Source: an uncultured Gloeocapsa sp.
Lineage (GTDB): Bacteria; Cyanobacteriota; Cyanobacteriia; Cyanobacteriales; Gloeocapsaceae
NCBI GenBank assembly: GCA_937930495.1
Contig: CALGKL010000129.1
Location: 1 to 17,909 of the forward strand
DNA length: 17,909 nucleotides
Direction: 5' to 3'
Shown: in pieces, positions 5,921 through 14,854 of the stretch
Layout of the letters: the number at the start of each line of letters is the position of its first letter
Numbering within the stretch: position 1 is the first letter of the stretch
Notes under the pieces: model-generated
Told to the model about the DNA's origin: nothing
Seen by the model: the letters and a program-made list of their open reading frames with translations, nothing else
Databases searched by the model: none
Made by a program: the position numbers and the translations under genes

Positions 5921-8059
5921 ATGCCCACATTCTTACTCGAAATTGGTACAGAAGAATTACCCGCAGATTTTGTTGATAGTGCTTTACAACAATGGCAAGA
6001 ATATATTCCCCTTAGTCTGCAAGAACAATTATTGACCCCAACCAGTATCGACACATACGGGACACCACGACGCCTCAGTATCCTGATTAAAGGGTTAAAT
6101 AGTCAACAACCAGACAGGGAAGAAGAAATCATCGGACCTTCAGTTCAAGTAGCTTTTAAAGACGATCAACCGACACCAGCAGCCCAAGGATTCGCTCGTA
6201 AACAAGGGGTAGATATCTCCAGTCTCCAAATCAGAAACACCGATAAAGGAGAGTTCGTCTTTATTCAAAAAAAAATACCAGGGGAAGCTACTGCTAGTTT
6301 ATTACAGCGTTTGATTCCCCAATGGATTAGTAAACTCCAGGGAAAACGGTTTATGCGTTGGTCCGACGGGGATTTACGCTTTCCTCGTCCTATTCGCAGT
6401 TTAGTCGCTTTGTTAGATACAGAGGTATTACCGGTAGATTTGGTCAACGGTTCCACCACAATTAGCAGCGATCGCTATTGTTTGGGACATAGAGTCCTAC
6501 ACCCCAGACCAGTGGTTATTGACCACGCCGCCGATTATCTAGACTCCCTCAAACGGGCTTATATAGAAGTTGATCCAACCCTAAGACGTAGCCAAATTAC
6601 CGCGCAAATTCAATCTCAAGCCGCTGCCCATGGCGCTATAGCGATCATACCCGAAGATTTACTCACCGAAGTGGTTAATCTCGTAGAATGGCCCACCGCT
6701 ATCGTCGGCGAATTTGAAGAAAAATTTCTCAGTTTACCCACAGAAGTAATCACTACCGTGATGGTTACCCATCAACGCTATTTCCCTTTACAGGATAGTC
6801 AGGGTAATCTCCTTCCCCAATTTATCACCATCAGCAACGGAGATCCGGCTAAATCAGCGATTATCGCCTCGGGAAATGAACGGGTAATCAGAGCTAGATT
6901 AGCCGATGCTCAATTCTTTTATCAAGCAGATTGTGATGAACACCTGGAAAGTTATCTCCCTCAGTTAGAAAATGTTACCTTTCAAGAAGAATTGGGCTCA
7001 ATGCGCGATAAGGTAGATCGCATCATGGAAATTAGCCAACTGCTCTGTGACCAATTGGGCTTAGATAGTCAACAACGCAACGAAATCGAAAGTACCGCAA
7101 TGTTGGCCAAAGCAGATTTGGTTACCCAAATGGTCTATGAATTCCCCGAGTTGCAGGGAATCATGGGGGAAAAATACGCCCTAGTTAGTGGTGAATCGGC
7201 AATAGTTGCTCAAGGTATCCGGGAACATTATCTCCCTAGAAGCGCTGAAGATCAAATGCCCCAATCCCTCACCGGACAAGTTGTGGGAATTAGCGATCGC
7301 CTCGATACCCTCGTTAATATCTTTGGCTTGGGTTTACTCCCCACTGGTTCTTCTGACCCCTTTGCTCTACGACGTGCAGCTAATGGTATTATACTGATCA
7401 CCTGGGATGCCCAATTACCAATCAATCTAGGGGATTTACTTACCCAAATCTGCCGAGATTTCGTCACTATCCATCCCGAAAAACCCTCCCCCTTACCCCA
7501 ACTGGAAGAATTTTTTAGTCAGAGAATCCGCACTTTGTTACAGGATGAACTAAAAGTTGACTATGATTTGGTTAACGCCGTCTTACCAGAAGGAGACAGG
7601 GAGTATCTCGAACGAGCCCTAGCTAATCTGTTAGACCTACGCGATCGCGCCCTCTTCCTGCAACAAATTCGTGATAACGGCTTACTAGCACAAATTTACG
7701 AAACTGTCAACCGTTCCACCCGATTAGCGGTTAAGGGAAACCTAGACACCAGCATTTTAGCAGCTACATCCCTAATCAACCCTAGTATCTTGGAGAAAAA
7801 CTCGGAAAAAGCTTTCTATCAAGCACTTTTAGACCTAGAGCCGACGACCAAAAGAGCACAAAAAGAGCGCAACTATCAACTCCTGGTAGATGCTTTAGCT
7901 CAAATCAACCCCATCGTCGCCAACTTCTTTGACGGGGAAGACAGCGTCTTAATTATGGCCGAAGATCTGGCTATCCGGGAAAATAGACTCAATTTACTCG
8001 GTTTATTGCGCAACCACAGTAGAGTTTTGGCTGATTTTGGGGCGATCGTCAAAAGTTAA
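5921..8059 (+). CDS. glyS: Glycyl-tRNA synthetase beta subunit
   Basis: GlyS is the large, tRNA-binding subunit of the bacterial alpha2-beta2 glycyl-tRNA synthetase, which charges tRNA-Gly for translation. The 712-aa length is normal. The N-terminus [19 protein letters not shown] is the family signature. Further matches include [32 protein letters not shown] (about 283), [12 protein letters not shown] (about 483) and the C-terminal anticodon-binding (DALR-like) end with [14 protein letters not shown] and [10 protein letters not shown]. The catalytic alpha subunit gene glyQ is not in this window, so the subunits are encoded apart, as is common in cyanobacteria. The ATG follows a 64-base gap after the terminator that contains short inverted repeats (ATCAG/CTGAT, 5888-5905) but no clear Shine-Dalgarno sequence. 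No strong terminator follows. Confidence 0.96.
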   Translation: MPTFLLEIGTEELPADFVDSALQQWQEYIPLSLQEQLLTPTSIDTYGTPRRLSILIKGLNSQQPDREEEIIGPSVQVAFKDDQPTPAAQGFARKQGVDISSLQIRNTDKGEFVFIQKKIPGEATASLLQRLIPQWISKLQGKRFMRWSDGDLRFPRPIRSLVALLDTEVLPVDLVNGSTTISSDRYCLGHRVLHPRPVVIDHAADYLDSLKRAYIEVDPTLRRSQITAQIQSQAAAHGAIAIIPEDLLTEVVNLVEWPTAIVGEFEEKFLSLPTEVITTVMVTHQRYFPLQDSQGNLLPQFITISNGDPAKSAIIASGNERVIRARLADAQFFYQADCDEHLESYLPQLENVTFQEELGSMRDKVDRIMEISQLLCDQLGLDSQQRNEIESTAMLAKADLVTQMVYEFPELQGIMGEKYALVSGESAIVAQGIREHYLPRSAEDQMPQSLTGQVVGISDRLDTLVNIFGLGLLPTGSSDPFALRRAANGIILITWDAQLPINLGDLLTQICRDFVTIHPEKPSPLPQLEEFFSQRIRTLLQDELKVDYDLVNAVLPEGDREYLERALANLLDLRDRALFLQQIRDNGLLAQIYETVNRSTRLAVKGNLDTSILAATSLINPSILEKNSEKAFYQALLDLEPTTKRAQKERNYQLLVDALAQINPIVANFFDGEDSVLIMAEDLAIRENRLNLLGLLRNHSRVLADFGAIVKS

Positions 8060-8224
8060 GGGCAAAACCATCGACTCTCTTACTTTTTTAAAGATTTGGT
8101 AAAGTTGGGCAAAATATCTAGACTTTTTTTTGGGTATAAGTTAAATTGATAACGAGTCAGACTATATTTTAGCTACTGCCATATCTATATAACTGATTTA
8201 CGGTTGACAAACTCTCAAAAAAAC

Positions 8225-8914
8225 ATGAAAAAACTATTAGCTATTTCTACCCTTAGCCTGAGTGCCTTGGCTTTAACCCCAGGTCAAGCTAATGCTCTTG
8301 TGATCATCGATAACTTTGACACTGGTCCTGTCTTCAAAACGGGCTCTAACACTACCTTCACAGGCAGTAGCACTGGTGCTCCCGGTGATATTATCAGTGG
8401 TACAAGAGACTATGAATTCGAAATCATCGGTGGTAGCTCTAGAAACAGGGCTACCCTTTCTATAGATGATACAACTGCTATCCCTCCCGGAACCCCGGAT
8501 CTGTCCATCTCTAACCCTTCTAATGGAACCAGTATTACTACTCTCAGCTATACACTTGGTTCTCCCTATAACCTAACCCCAAATGGTGAAGATGTTTTCT
8601 CCTTGGATATTCTAAATAATGATCGAGGTGCTACTGTTGAAGTGACCGTTAATGGGACGTCATTTTCAGTAACAACTGCACGTGGGTACACAGGTCAATT
8701 AACCATACCCTTTAGCGCCTTTTCTCCCGCTCCTATTTTTACCGCGGTCAACTCCATCCAATTAAGAATTTCAGGTCCTAATGACTTTGACTTTAGAGCT
8801 GATAACTTCAACACACGGAAAGTTCCCGAACCCATGACCATCCTTGGTACTGGTTTCGCTCTAGCTGCTTTACCTGGTTTGAAAAAAGCTCACAAAAACA
8901 AAAAAGCTCAATAG
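8225..8914 (+). CDS. PEP-CTERM sorting-domain protein, copy 1
   Basis: This 229-aa protein begins with a clear signal peptide (MKKLLAISTLSLSALALTPG then QANA, cleavage after about residue 24) and ends with a PEP-CTERM tail: VPEP, a short hydrophobic stretch (MTILGTGFALAALPGL) and a Lys-rich end. Such proteins are exported by Sec and processed by an exosortase, usually as part of the extracellular matrix or cell surface. The mature part (about 25-198) is rich in Thr, Ser, Gly and Asn, contains no cysteine, and is probably an all-beta sandwich domain; I do not recognise the family. A TTG at 8204 would add seven polar residues before the signal peptide, so the ATG at 8225 is preferred. The gene is a tandem paralogue of the next one, 69 bases downstream. 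The 165 bases upstream hold AT-rich sequence, presumably its promoter, with a weak hairpin plus T-run near 8101-8132. Confidence 0.9.
   Translation: MKKLLAISTLSLSALALTPGQANALVIIDNFDTGPVFKTGSNTTFTGSSTGAPGDIISGTRDYEFEIIGGSSRNRATLSIDDTTAIPPGTPDLSISNPSNGTSITTLSYTLGSPYNLTPNGEDVFSLDILNNDRGATVEVTVNGTSFSVTTARGYTGQLTIPFSAFSPAPIFTAVNSIQLRISGPNDFDFRADNFNTRKVPEPMTILGTGFALAALPGLKKAHKNKKAQ
8821..8914 (+). repeat. 94-bp direct repeat, copy A (PEP-CTERM tail)
   Basis: This stretch, from AGTTCCCGAACCC to the TAG stop, is identical base for base to 9574-9667. It encodes the VPEP motif, the hydrophobic segment and the basic tail. Identity stops immediately on both sides. Confidence 0.95.
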
Positions 8915-8983
8915 TTATCTAGATACACCAACTCTCGTTTTACTGATTCATACCCATTGGATTGCAACAATTCTCGAAAAAAC

Positions 8984-9667
8984 ATGAAAAAATTACTAGT
9001 TCTCTCTACTTTAGGATTGAGCGCACTCGCTCTAACCGCAGGTCAAGCTAACGCTGCTGTTTTAATCGATAATTTCAACACCGGCGATATATATGAAGAA
9101 GTTTTCCCTGGTTCATGTGTTTCAGGTACTTCTACCCCTGATCCCGGCGATACAATCAGCACCACTAGAGAATATAACTTTTGCGTTACAGGTACAGGAA
9201 GGATTGAGGCTACTCTCAGTGTAGATGGTGCTGTTGAAGATGATGGAGCTCCAGTTTTGGCTGTTAACAACCCTCCCAATGTAACCAGTGTTGCTACCTT
9301 AACTTACAGTACCGGTGGACCTTTTAATTTAATACCAAATGGAGAGGATAGAATCGGTTTCAACATTCTCAATAATGACCAAGGTGCTACAGTTAAGATC
9401 ACTCTTGGTCCCGACTCTTTTACACAGTTAACCACACCTGGTCAAACCGGTCCTTTCTTTATTCCTCTCTCATCATTTCCTACCGTTAACCTAACAAGTG
9501 TTAGCCAAATTCAACTCGAAATCAGCGGTCCTAACGATTATGATTTCATAATCGACGACTTCGAGACAGGGAGAGTTCCCGAACCCATGACCATCCTTGG
9601 TACTGGTTTCGCTCTAGCTGCTTTACCTGGTTTGAAAAAAGCTCACAAAAACAAAAAAGCTCAATAG
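8984..9667 (+). CDS. PEP-CTERM sorting-domain protein, copy 2
   Basis: This 227-aa paralogue of the preceding gene has the same plan: a 24-residue signal peptide (MKKLLVLSTLGLSALALTAG then QANA), a Thr/Gly/Asn-rich presumably beta-sandwich domain, and an identical PEP-CTERM tail. The central domain aligns along its length (IDNFNTG, GDTIS-TREYNF, FNILNNDQGATVKI, IQLEISGPNDYDF) but has many substitutions. It carries two cysteines (FPGSC and YNFC) absent from copy 1, which could form a disulphide outside the cell. The 5' leader also resembles that of copy 1 (ACTGATT, then CTC followed by an A-run before ATG), so the duplication included leader sequence. A TTG at 8957 would add nine residues; the ATG fits the signal peptide. 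A terminator follows at 9705. Confidence 0.9.
   Translation: MKKLLVLSTLGLSALALTAGQANAAVLIDNFNTGDIYEEVFPGSCVSGTSTPDPGDTISTTREYNFCVTGTGRIEATLSVDGAVEDDGAPVLAVNNPPNVTSVATLTYSTGGPFNLIPNGEDRIGFNILNNDQGATVKITLGPDSFTQLTTPGQTGPFFIPLSSFPTVNLTSVSQIQLEISGPNDYDFIIDDFETGRVPEPMTILGTGFALAALPGLKKAHKNKKAQ
9574..9667 (+). repeat. 94-bp direct repeat, copy B (PEP-CTERM tail)
   Basis: Identical to 8821-8914. The two copies are separated by 659 bases containing most of the second PEP-CTERM gene, so recombination between them would delete or duplicate that gene. Confidence 0.95.
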
Positions 9668-9704
9668 TGTAGTTACCGTTGGCTCATTATAACCAATTTC
9701 AGAT

Positions 9705-9725
9705 ACCGGTTTAAGCCGGTTTTTT
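9705..9725 (+). terminator. Terminator after the PEP-CTERM pair
   Basis: ACCGGT, TTAA, GCCGGT forms a hairpin (one G-T pair) followed by TTTTT, 37 bases after the stop of copy 2. It works on the + strand; read from the other strand, A follows the stem, so it does not serve the convergent helicase gene. Confidence 0.75.
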
Positions 9726-9728
9726 GTT

Positions 9729-11990
9729 TTAAATTTTGCCTATTTGCTTTAAGTACAGCAAAATATCTGCGGGTGTTTTCTCAGTTAACTTAATCCTCTG
9801 CTGCTTTTGGACAGTGGACCAAGAAAAAGGGGCTAAGTTTTCAGCAGCTAACCAGAGCAACCGTTTCGCTCTGGTTATCGCTACGTAAAATAACCGAAAT
9901 TCTTCGGCTATTTTCAGTCTTTTTGCTTCTAACCACGCTTCCTTCTGGTTAAGGATAGTAATCGGTTTACCTTGGAATTGGGCGTGTAGAGCATGACGTA
10001 ATTGTGTGCGCGCAACCTGTGCTAAGGTAAAATCACCCAAAAATTGGGCATTGTTATTGACCTTTAACTCACCAGGGAGGGTATCTCGGTGTAGAAAAGG
10101 AATAAAGACATAATCCCAGTCTAACCCCTTGGCTTTGTGCATGGTAATAATCGTTAATTGACCAGGATGAGTATATTGTTGTTGGTTATCCTCTTCTATA
10201 GGGATAAATTTTTCTTGGTTATTAATCATTTCTGTGAGGATAGCGATTAGTTTAGCTAGAGAAGTACCACCGTGCAATTGTTGATTAACCTTGTCGGATA
10301 ATTGCTGTAGAATGGTTAACTCTGGTCCAGCGTATCTGAGAGTCATACCCAAAAAAGGAAGCAATTGATATTCGGGTAATTCTAACTTGGCTTTGAGTAA
10401 ACTACGACACAGATGAGCAATACTAGGGGATTGAATCGGAGTCAGGGGTGTGGGATAGAGAAACTCTTCGGGATAGGTAGTTAAAGCGTTAAAATCCTCC
10501 GGAGGAATCAGTTGACGTTGGGCTAAAACTAATAGGGCTTTTTTCAACTTATCCGGTGAATGGGGACGCTCTAAAAAATAGAGTAAGGCGAGGATTTCCT
10601 CAGGAATTTGGGAATGACGTTGAGCCTCATTGACCTCATAAACTCTGATATTATGTTGTGATTGCAGATAATTGAGTTGTTCAGCGAGAAAACTACCTTG
10701 ACGATTTTCCCTGACGAGGATAGCTGCATTGCGTTGAGGATATTCTGTCAATAATTTAAGTACGCGATCGCCAATAATTGTCACGCTTTGATAAATATCC
10801 TCCGAGAAGGAGATTTCTACACCTAAACCCTCAGGATGGGGATTGGAATCGATTTGAGGATCGAGATTACTGCTAACAGGGATAATTTTTTGATAGCGAA
10901 AGGGTAAATCGACGTGCTCAGGTTGGGTTTGACGATAAAAGTCGTTCATCCAGTCTAGGGCTAGATTAGCAGTATCGATAATTACTTGACTACTTCTTCC
11001 GGCTTCATACATCGTCCCCAATTTTTGCTCTCGTTCACAACTTTGACAAAACCAATTAAAGTAAATAGGGTCAGCGGGAGTAAAAGTTGAGTTAATCCCT
11101 TGATTAGGGTCACCAACTCTGATTAGATTAACTAGATTAGGATCATCAGGGTCTTGAGCTAAAATAGTGATCAAACGCTCTTGGAGAGGACTAGAATCTT
11201 GGGCTTCATCTTCAAAAACAGCATAGACTTGACGTTGCCACATCGAACGCACTCGGGGATGTTCTAAAACCTTTAAAGCGGCTAAAATTAAATCGTCATA
11301 GTCGATGTAATTCTGTTCCTTCAGTTGTGCTTGATACTGTTGATACAATTCAGAGGCGATCGCTAGGATGGGATATTGCTCCTGACTATTTTGACCCAAT
11401 TGGGCTAAATCTTGAGGACTTAAACCAGAACTTTTTGCCTCCCTAATCATCGTATAAGCTAAACTTGGTAAGACTTCCGTTCGTAAAACCGAGTCACGGC
11501 GCAATCTTTCGGTTTCTTCCCCATCGAAGCGAATCCCTTGGATTAAACGAGGGTAAACAGGAGAGGATTGAGATAGCCATTTTTCGATGGTATCTCTGAG
11601 CAGCTGATGACCACTAGTGAGTTCAATGATACCAGTCGTTTCTAAGTCGAGAGCGTCTAATTCTGGGTGACGATTGACGATATTCAAAGCCAAACCGTGG
11701 AGAGTTTGGACCAAAAATCCAACCTGTGGTAAACCCAACTCTTGGAGACAATTACGCACTTTCTGTTTAATACCCGCAGCAGCTGAACGGGTATAGGTAA
11801 CAATCACTAACTGACGTTCTGAATTTAAACCCTCACGTGCTATAGTCAAAGCAGCAGCTACAGAAAGACTGTAAGATTTTCCCGCACCGGGAACAGCGGT
11901 GATCGCCATTTTACCCCCACGCCAATTGGCTAGGTTTTTTTGTCCTGGACGTAAACTATTGATTAATTTTTGTTCTCTAGATAAGACCAT
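9729..11990 (-). CDS. UvrD/Rep-family (SF1) DNA helicase
   Basis: This 753-aa protein has the ordered motifs of a superfamily 1A, 3'-5' DNA helicase: Walker A (AVPGAGKSYS, about 32-41), motif Ia (VIVTYTRSAAAGIKQK), motif II with FEDEAQDSS (about 261), motif III (GDPNQGI, about 290), motif V (TMHKAKGLDWDYVFIP, about 617) and motif VI (LFYVAITRAKRLLWL, about 700). The DEAQD form of motif II differs slightly from the usual DEYQD but keeps the Mg-binding and catalytic D-E pair. It probably unwinds DNA during repair or replication restart. It is not obviously canonical UvrD, PcrA or RecB, so no symbol is given. I chose the ATG at 11990; a GTG at 12011 would add seven residues but overlaps the GGGAGG that could be the ribosome binding site. 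It is divergent from the next gene with 64 bases between. Confidence 0.9.
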   Translation of the reverse strand: MVLSREQKLINSLRPGQKNLANWRGGKMAITAVPGAGKSYSLSVAAALTIAREGLNSERQLVIVTYTRSAAAGIKQKVRNCLQELGLPQVGFLVQTLHGLALNIVNRHPELDALDLETTGIIELTSGHQLLRDTIEKWLSQSSPVYPRLIQGIRFDGEETERLRRDSVLRTEVLPSLAYTMIREAKSSGLSPQDLAQLGQNSQEQYPILAIASELYQQYQAQLKEQNYIDYDDLILAALKVLEHPRVRSMWQRQVYAVFEDEAQDSSPLQERLITILAQDPDDPNLVNLIRVGDPNQGINSTFTPADPIYFNWFCQSCEREQKLGTMYEAGRSSQVIIDTANLALDWMNDFYRQTQPEHVDLPFRYQKIIPVSSNLDPQIDSNPHPEGLGVEISFSEDIYQSVTIIGDRVLKLLTEYPQRNAAILVRENRQGSFLAEQLNYLQSQHNIRVYEVNEAQRHSQIPEEILALLYFLERPHSPDKLKKALLVLAQRQLIPPEDFNALTTYPEEFLYPTPLTPIQSPSIAHLCRSLLKAKLELPEYQLLPFLGMTLRYAGPELTILQQLSDKVNQQLHGGTSLAKLIAILTEMINNQEKFIPIEEDNQQQYTHPGQLTIITMHKAKGLDWDYVFIPFLHRDTLPGELKVNNNAQFLGDFTLAQVARTQLRHALHAQFQGKPITILNQKEAWLEAKRLKIAEEFRLFYVAITRAKRLLWLAAENLAPFSWSTVQKQQRIKLTEKTPADILLYLKQIGKI

Positions 11991-12054
11991 CGATCCCTGA
12001 TTTCCTCCCACTATAATTGAAATTATATTTATTCTTGACCCCTAGCTATTGAGT

Positions 12055-12714
12055 ATGAGTCCTTTTTTTCAGCGCTATTTCATAGCTAAATCAACCGCTA
12101 ACAATCTCAAACATCCTATTGGTGAACCTAGTAATCCTCAGCAATATCGCGCTATTGGTTTAATTCGGGGTCAATATCAAATGTCCCCGGAAAAAATTAA
12201 CCGCGGTTATCTGAAAGATCCTCAAGGAAATACCATCAGAGTAGTAGTCTTAGGAAAGGTGATTAGTTTAATTCGTAAGCATTTGGACTTGACTAAGGAT
12301 CATCTCTGGGTGGTTTATCCTCGTACCCAATTAAAGACTGGTGAGTTACACTTACAAATCGTTGGAGTTTGGCAACCGGAAAAGGTTACTAACCCTGATC
12401 CTAATCCTTCTGAGCGATACTTTTCTATTCGAGGAGAGGTAGTTAGTTGCGATCGCCGTCAACGAGTGGTGATCGTTAAAATTAAACAAAAGCCTAAACA
12501 ACCAGGAGAAAAACCCCGCTTTTTTAAGCTTAAACTTCAAGGTATTTTACCAGGAAATCCTCAGAAACATTTTTGGGATTTACAAGTCTGTTTGCATCAA
12601 GATCAATTGGTTATCCAACAAGCTACCGATTTAGGGTTATTACCCCAACACCAGAAAACCAAACCCCTATTGAAAACCAGTAAAAAAGTCTCCAATCCCA
12701 GTAACAAAAATTAA
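12055..12714 (+). CDS. Uncharacterised protein, cyanobacterial type
   Basis: This 219-aa protein has no signal peptide or membrane span and no motif I can name. It begins MSPFFQRYFIAKSTANNL. The middle has short beta-strand patterns (YRAIGLIRGQYQM, NTIRVVVLGKVISLI, LHLQIVGVWQPEK, FSIRGEVVSCDRRQRVVIVKI) that could suit an OB-like barrel. It ends in a Lys/Ser/Asn-rich tail of about 30 residues. Its net charge looks strongly basic, so binding nucleic acid is a possibility, but that is inference. A TTG at 12049 would add two residues; the ATG at 12055 is taken. The neighbours are a divergent helicase and a downstream radC, 58 bases away, which hints weakly at DNA metabolism. A TATAAT at 12012-12017 in the divergent gap is a possible -10 without a good -35. 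Confidence 0.8.
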   Translation: MSPFFQRYFIAKSTANNLKHPIGEPSNPQQYRAIGLIRGQYQMSPEKINRGYLKDPQGNTIRVVVLGKVISLIRKHLDLTKDHLWVVYPRTQLKTGELHLQIVGVWQPEKVTNPDPNPSERYFSIRGEVVSCDRRQRVVIVKIKQKPKQPGEKPRFFKLKLQGILPGNPQKHFWDLQVCLHQDQLVIQQATDLGLLPQHQKTKPLLKTSKKVSNPSNKN

Positions 12715-12756
12715 CTAATTCTGTAGCTATTTTTGTTACATTAAGATTGTATGGTA

Positions 12757-12771
12757 ACTATAACTTATAGT
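12757..12771. promoter_or_regulatory. Perfect inverted repeat touching the radC start codon
   Basis: ACTATAA-C-TTATAGT is a perfect 7+1+7 inverted repeat ending one base before the radC ATG at 12773. It could be a protein-binding site, a small hairpin limiting initiation, or simply AT-rich promoter sequence, since it contains TATAAC and TATAGT boxes. Confidence 0.3.
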
Positions 12772-12772
12772 A

Positions 12773-13498
12773 ATGGTTTACAATCTTAGAATCGATGATT
12801 TACCCATTAGCGAACGTCCGCGGGAAAGATTACTAGATGTAGGCAGCAAAAGCCTTTCTAATGCTGAACTAATCGCTATTCTACTCGGCACTGGTCAAGG
12901 AAAAGGCAAACTCTCAGCCGTAGGTTTAGGGCAACATATTCTCCAACAATTAGCTAAAGATCAAAGAGATCCCCTCGATGTACTACGAGAGATCAACCCT
13001 CAAGAATTAATGGCTATACCAGGTATTGGTCCTGCTAAAGCCACCACTATTCTCGCGGCGATCGAGTTGGGTAAACGAGTCTTTCAATTAAGACCGAATC
13101 AACGCGCGATTATCGATAGTCCTGATGCAGCAGCAGCCGCTTTTAGTCACGACCTAATGTGGCAAACTCAAGAACGTTTTGCCATTCTGATGTTAGACGT
13201 GAAAAATGCTCTCATTGGCACTAGAGTAATTAGTATTGGTACCGCTACAGAAACCTTAGCCCATCCTCGGGAAATTTTCCGCGAGGCAATTCGACAAGGT
13301 GCTACTAAATTAATTATCGCCCATAATCACCCCTCAGGAAATACAGAACCTTCAACCGAAGATCTCGATCTAACCGAACAGTTACTCAAAGCCGCCCAAT
13401 TCCTTGATATTCCCCTACTAGATCATTTGATTCTGGGTCAGGGGGATTATCGGAGTTTGCGTCAAACTACCAAATTATGGCAGGAATTTGGAGCTTAA
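12773..13498 (+). CDS. radC: RadC-family JAB/MPN+ domain protein
   Basis: The 241-aa protein has the normal RadC plan. An N-terminal region ([20 protein letters not shown], then [12 protein letters not shown]) leads into a helix-hairpin-helix element ([20 protein letters not shown], about 81-100). A JAB/MPN+ metalloprotease-like domain follows with the zinc motif [14 protein letters not shown] at about residues 184-197 (H-x-H-x7-S-x2-D). RadC was named from a radiation phenotype later traced to another gene, and its true biochemical role is unsettled; the domain suggests a metal-dependent hydrolase. It is on the same strand as the uncharacterised gene upstream. No clear terminator follows. 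Confidence 0.93.
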   Translation: MVYNLRIDDLPISERPRERLLDVGSKSLSNAELIAILLGTGQGKGKLSAVGLGQHILQQLAKDQRDPLDVLREINPQELMAIPGIGPAKATTILAAIELGKRVFQLRPNQRAIIDSPDAAAAAFSHDLMWQTQERFAILMLDVKNALIGTRVISIGTATETLAHPREIFREAIRQGATKLIIAHNHPSGNTEPSTEDLDLTEQLLKAAQFLDIPLLDHLILGQGDYRSLRQTTKLWQEFGA

Positions 13499-13567
13499 GG
13501 GCAAAATGCTCCGCTTTCACAATAGAGGGTTCGAGCTTACCCCTGTAGCATCTTATATCCTTATCTT

Positions 13568-13696
13568 TTACCAATCCAGAGGCGCAGGAAGCATTTCCGT
13601 ACGGAAATCGAGGATTTGCACTATGACCAAATAAACTACAGCCAAGAGGATAGATATTGTTCCTGTAACAATGGCGACTATTTTTTCTTTACTCAT
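13568..13696 (-). CDS. Small single-span membrane protein downstream of rpoD
   Basis: This 42-aa gene reads MSKEKIVAIVTGTISILL then AVVYLVIVQILDFRTEMLPAPLDW. One hydrophobic span covers about residues 6-29, with a short polar tail containing the LDFRTEMLPAP segment. AGGA just before the ATG is a plausible Shine-Dalgarno site. Small proteins of this pattern (MSKE..VAI..G.ISI......LVQ.LDFR.EM.PAP) are familiar to me from cyanobacteria, which supports coding, but I know of no function. It lies 27 bases after the rpoD stop on the same strand, so it may be carried on the rpoD transcript. A 16-base perfect palindrome, ATTTCCGTACGGAAAT (13593-13608), sits within its coding sequence. Confidence 0.78.
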   Translation of the reverse strand: MSKEKIVAIVTGTISILLAVVYLVIVQILDFRTEMLPAPLDW

Positions 13697-13723
13697 TCCT
13701 GAAAATTAATTCTCAATAAATAA

Positions 13724-14854
13724 TTAGCGGACGTACTCTTTTAAAATGCTGTTGCGATTGGGATGACGTAGCTTTCTTAAGGCTTTTGCTTCGATTTGGC
13801 GAATACGTTCTCTGGTAACATCAAAAATCTGACCAATTTCTTCTAGGGTCTTCATTCGACCATCATCTAAGCCGTAGCGTAACCTTAACACATCTCTTTC
13901 TCTTGGGCTTAAACTATCAAGGACTTGTTCTAAATCTTCTCTGAGTAGGTTTTTGGAGACGTCATCCTCTGGTGTTTCTCCGTCTGCTTCGATAAAATCC
14001 CCTAAACGTGAATCTTCCTCTTTACCAATGGGAGTTTCTAAAGAAATCGGTAATTGCGCTGATTTAGCGATAAAACGCAATTTCTCAATGGTCATTTCCA
14101 TGTGGGTAGCAATCTCTTCCTCTGTGGGTTTACGTCCCATCTCTTGGGAAAGAATTTTGGTCGTTTTCTTAATCCGCGAAATTGTTTCGTATAAATGCAC
14201 CGGTAAGCGAATAGTTCGAGATTGATCGGCGATCGCTCTGGTTATTGCTTGTCTAATCCACCAAGTCGCATAGGTAGAAAATTTATAACCTTTTTCGTGG
14301 TCAAATTTCTCCGCTGCTCTGATTAATCCCAATGATCCTTCTTGAATCAAATCTTGAAAGGATAAACCCCGATTCATATATTTTTTGGCGATCGAAACTA
14401 CTAAACGGAGATTCGACTGCACCATTTTTTCCTTAGCTCGTCTCCCAAGATATATTCGACGGCGAAAAGCAGGTAACTCCATATCTACAGCTTTAGCCCA
14501 TTCTCTTTCGGTGGGGATACGTTTGAGCTCTTGTGCGAGTTTCTCTCGTATCTGCTCTAATTCTAATAGGTCAGCGATTTTACGCGCAAGCTCTATTTCT
14601 TCTTCAGCTCTTAACAGACGAATTCGCCCAATTTCTTGTAAATAAATCCGGATCGAATCTTCTGTGTAGGGTTTTTTCTTCGCCGTTTCCGGACGACGTA
14701 ATGTGGAAATCTTGCGATTCTTCCTGTTAACTTGAGCTACCGCATCTTCAAATTCTGCTTCTATATTAATAATTTCGCTCTCATCATCAAGGACCAATTC
14801 TGTCCATTCTTGAGATGGGCTGATTTCTGTAAATATATCATTAGCCTGAGTCAT
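13724..14854 (-). CDS. rpoD: Primary sigma-70 factor RpoD/SigA
   Basis: The 376-aa protein is a group 1 type sigma factor that directs RNA polymerase to housekeeping promoters. After an acidic N-terminal stretch come region 1.2 ([18 protein letters not shown], about 64-81), region 2 ([60 protein letters not shown], about 143-210), region 3 (about 215-295) and region 4 with the helix-turn-helix ([20 protein letters not shown] then [10 protein letters not shown], about 335-365). The C-terminal NSILKEYVR matches SigA-type ends rather than most group 2 factors. It is somewhat shorter than other cyanobacterial SigA proteins (around 390-430 aa), mainly in the N-terminal spacer. GAGGAAAA upstream of ATG is a good ribosome binding site. 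A group 2 identity cannot be fully excluded. Confidence 0.93.
   Translation of the reverse strand: MTQANDIFTEISPSQEWTELVLDDESEIINIEAEFEDAVAQVNRKNRKISTLRRPETAKKKPYTEDSIRIYLQEIGRIRLLRAEEEIELARKIADLLELEQIREKLAQELKRIPTEREWAKAVDMELPAFRRRIYLGRRAKEKMVQSNLRLVVSIAKKYMNRGLSFQDLIQEGSLGLIRAAEKFDHEKGYKFSTYATWWIRQAITRAIADQSRTIRLPVHLYETISRIKKTTKILSQEMGRKPTEEEIATHMEMTIEKLRFIAKSAQLPISLETPIGKEEDSRLGDFIEADGETPEDDVSKNLLREDLEQVLDSLSPRERDVLRLRYGLDDGRMKTLEEIGQIFDVTRERIRQIEAKALRKLRHPNRNSILKEYVR

Noticed and set aside
3967..7467. Frames of 60-90 codons inside or opposite the transketolase-like and glyS genes
   Set aside because: All lie within confidently coding regions in other frames and lack start signals or familiar sequence.
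3802..8124. AAATATCTAGAC shared by the regions upstream of the transketolase-like gene and of the first PEP-CTERM gene
   Set aside because: A 12-base AT-rich match is expected by chance in a window of this size, and the flanks do not align.
1824..13507. TAAGGGCAAAA occurring three times (1824, 8057, 13496), each time beginning at a TAA stop
   Set aside because: The first copy is fixed by conserved uvrC codons on the other strand. The other two lack any shared extension, so coincidence is likely; a genome-wide count after stop codons would settle it.
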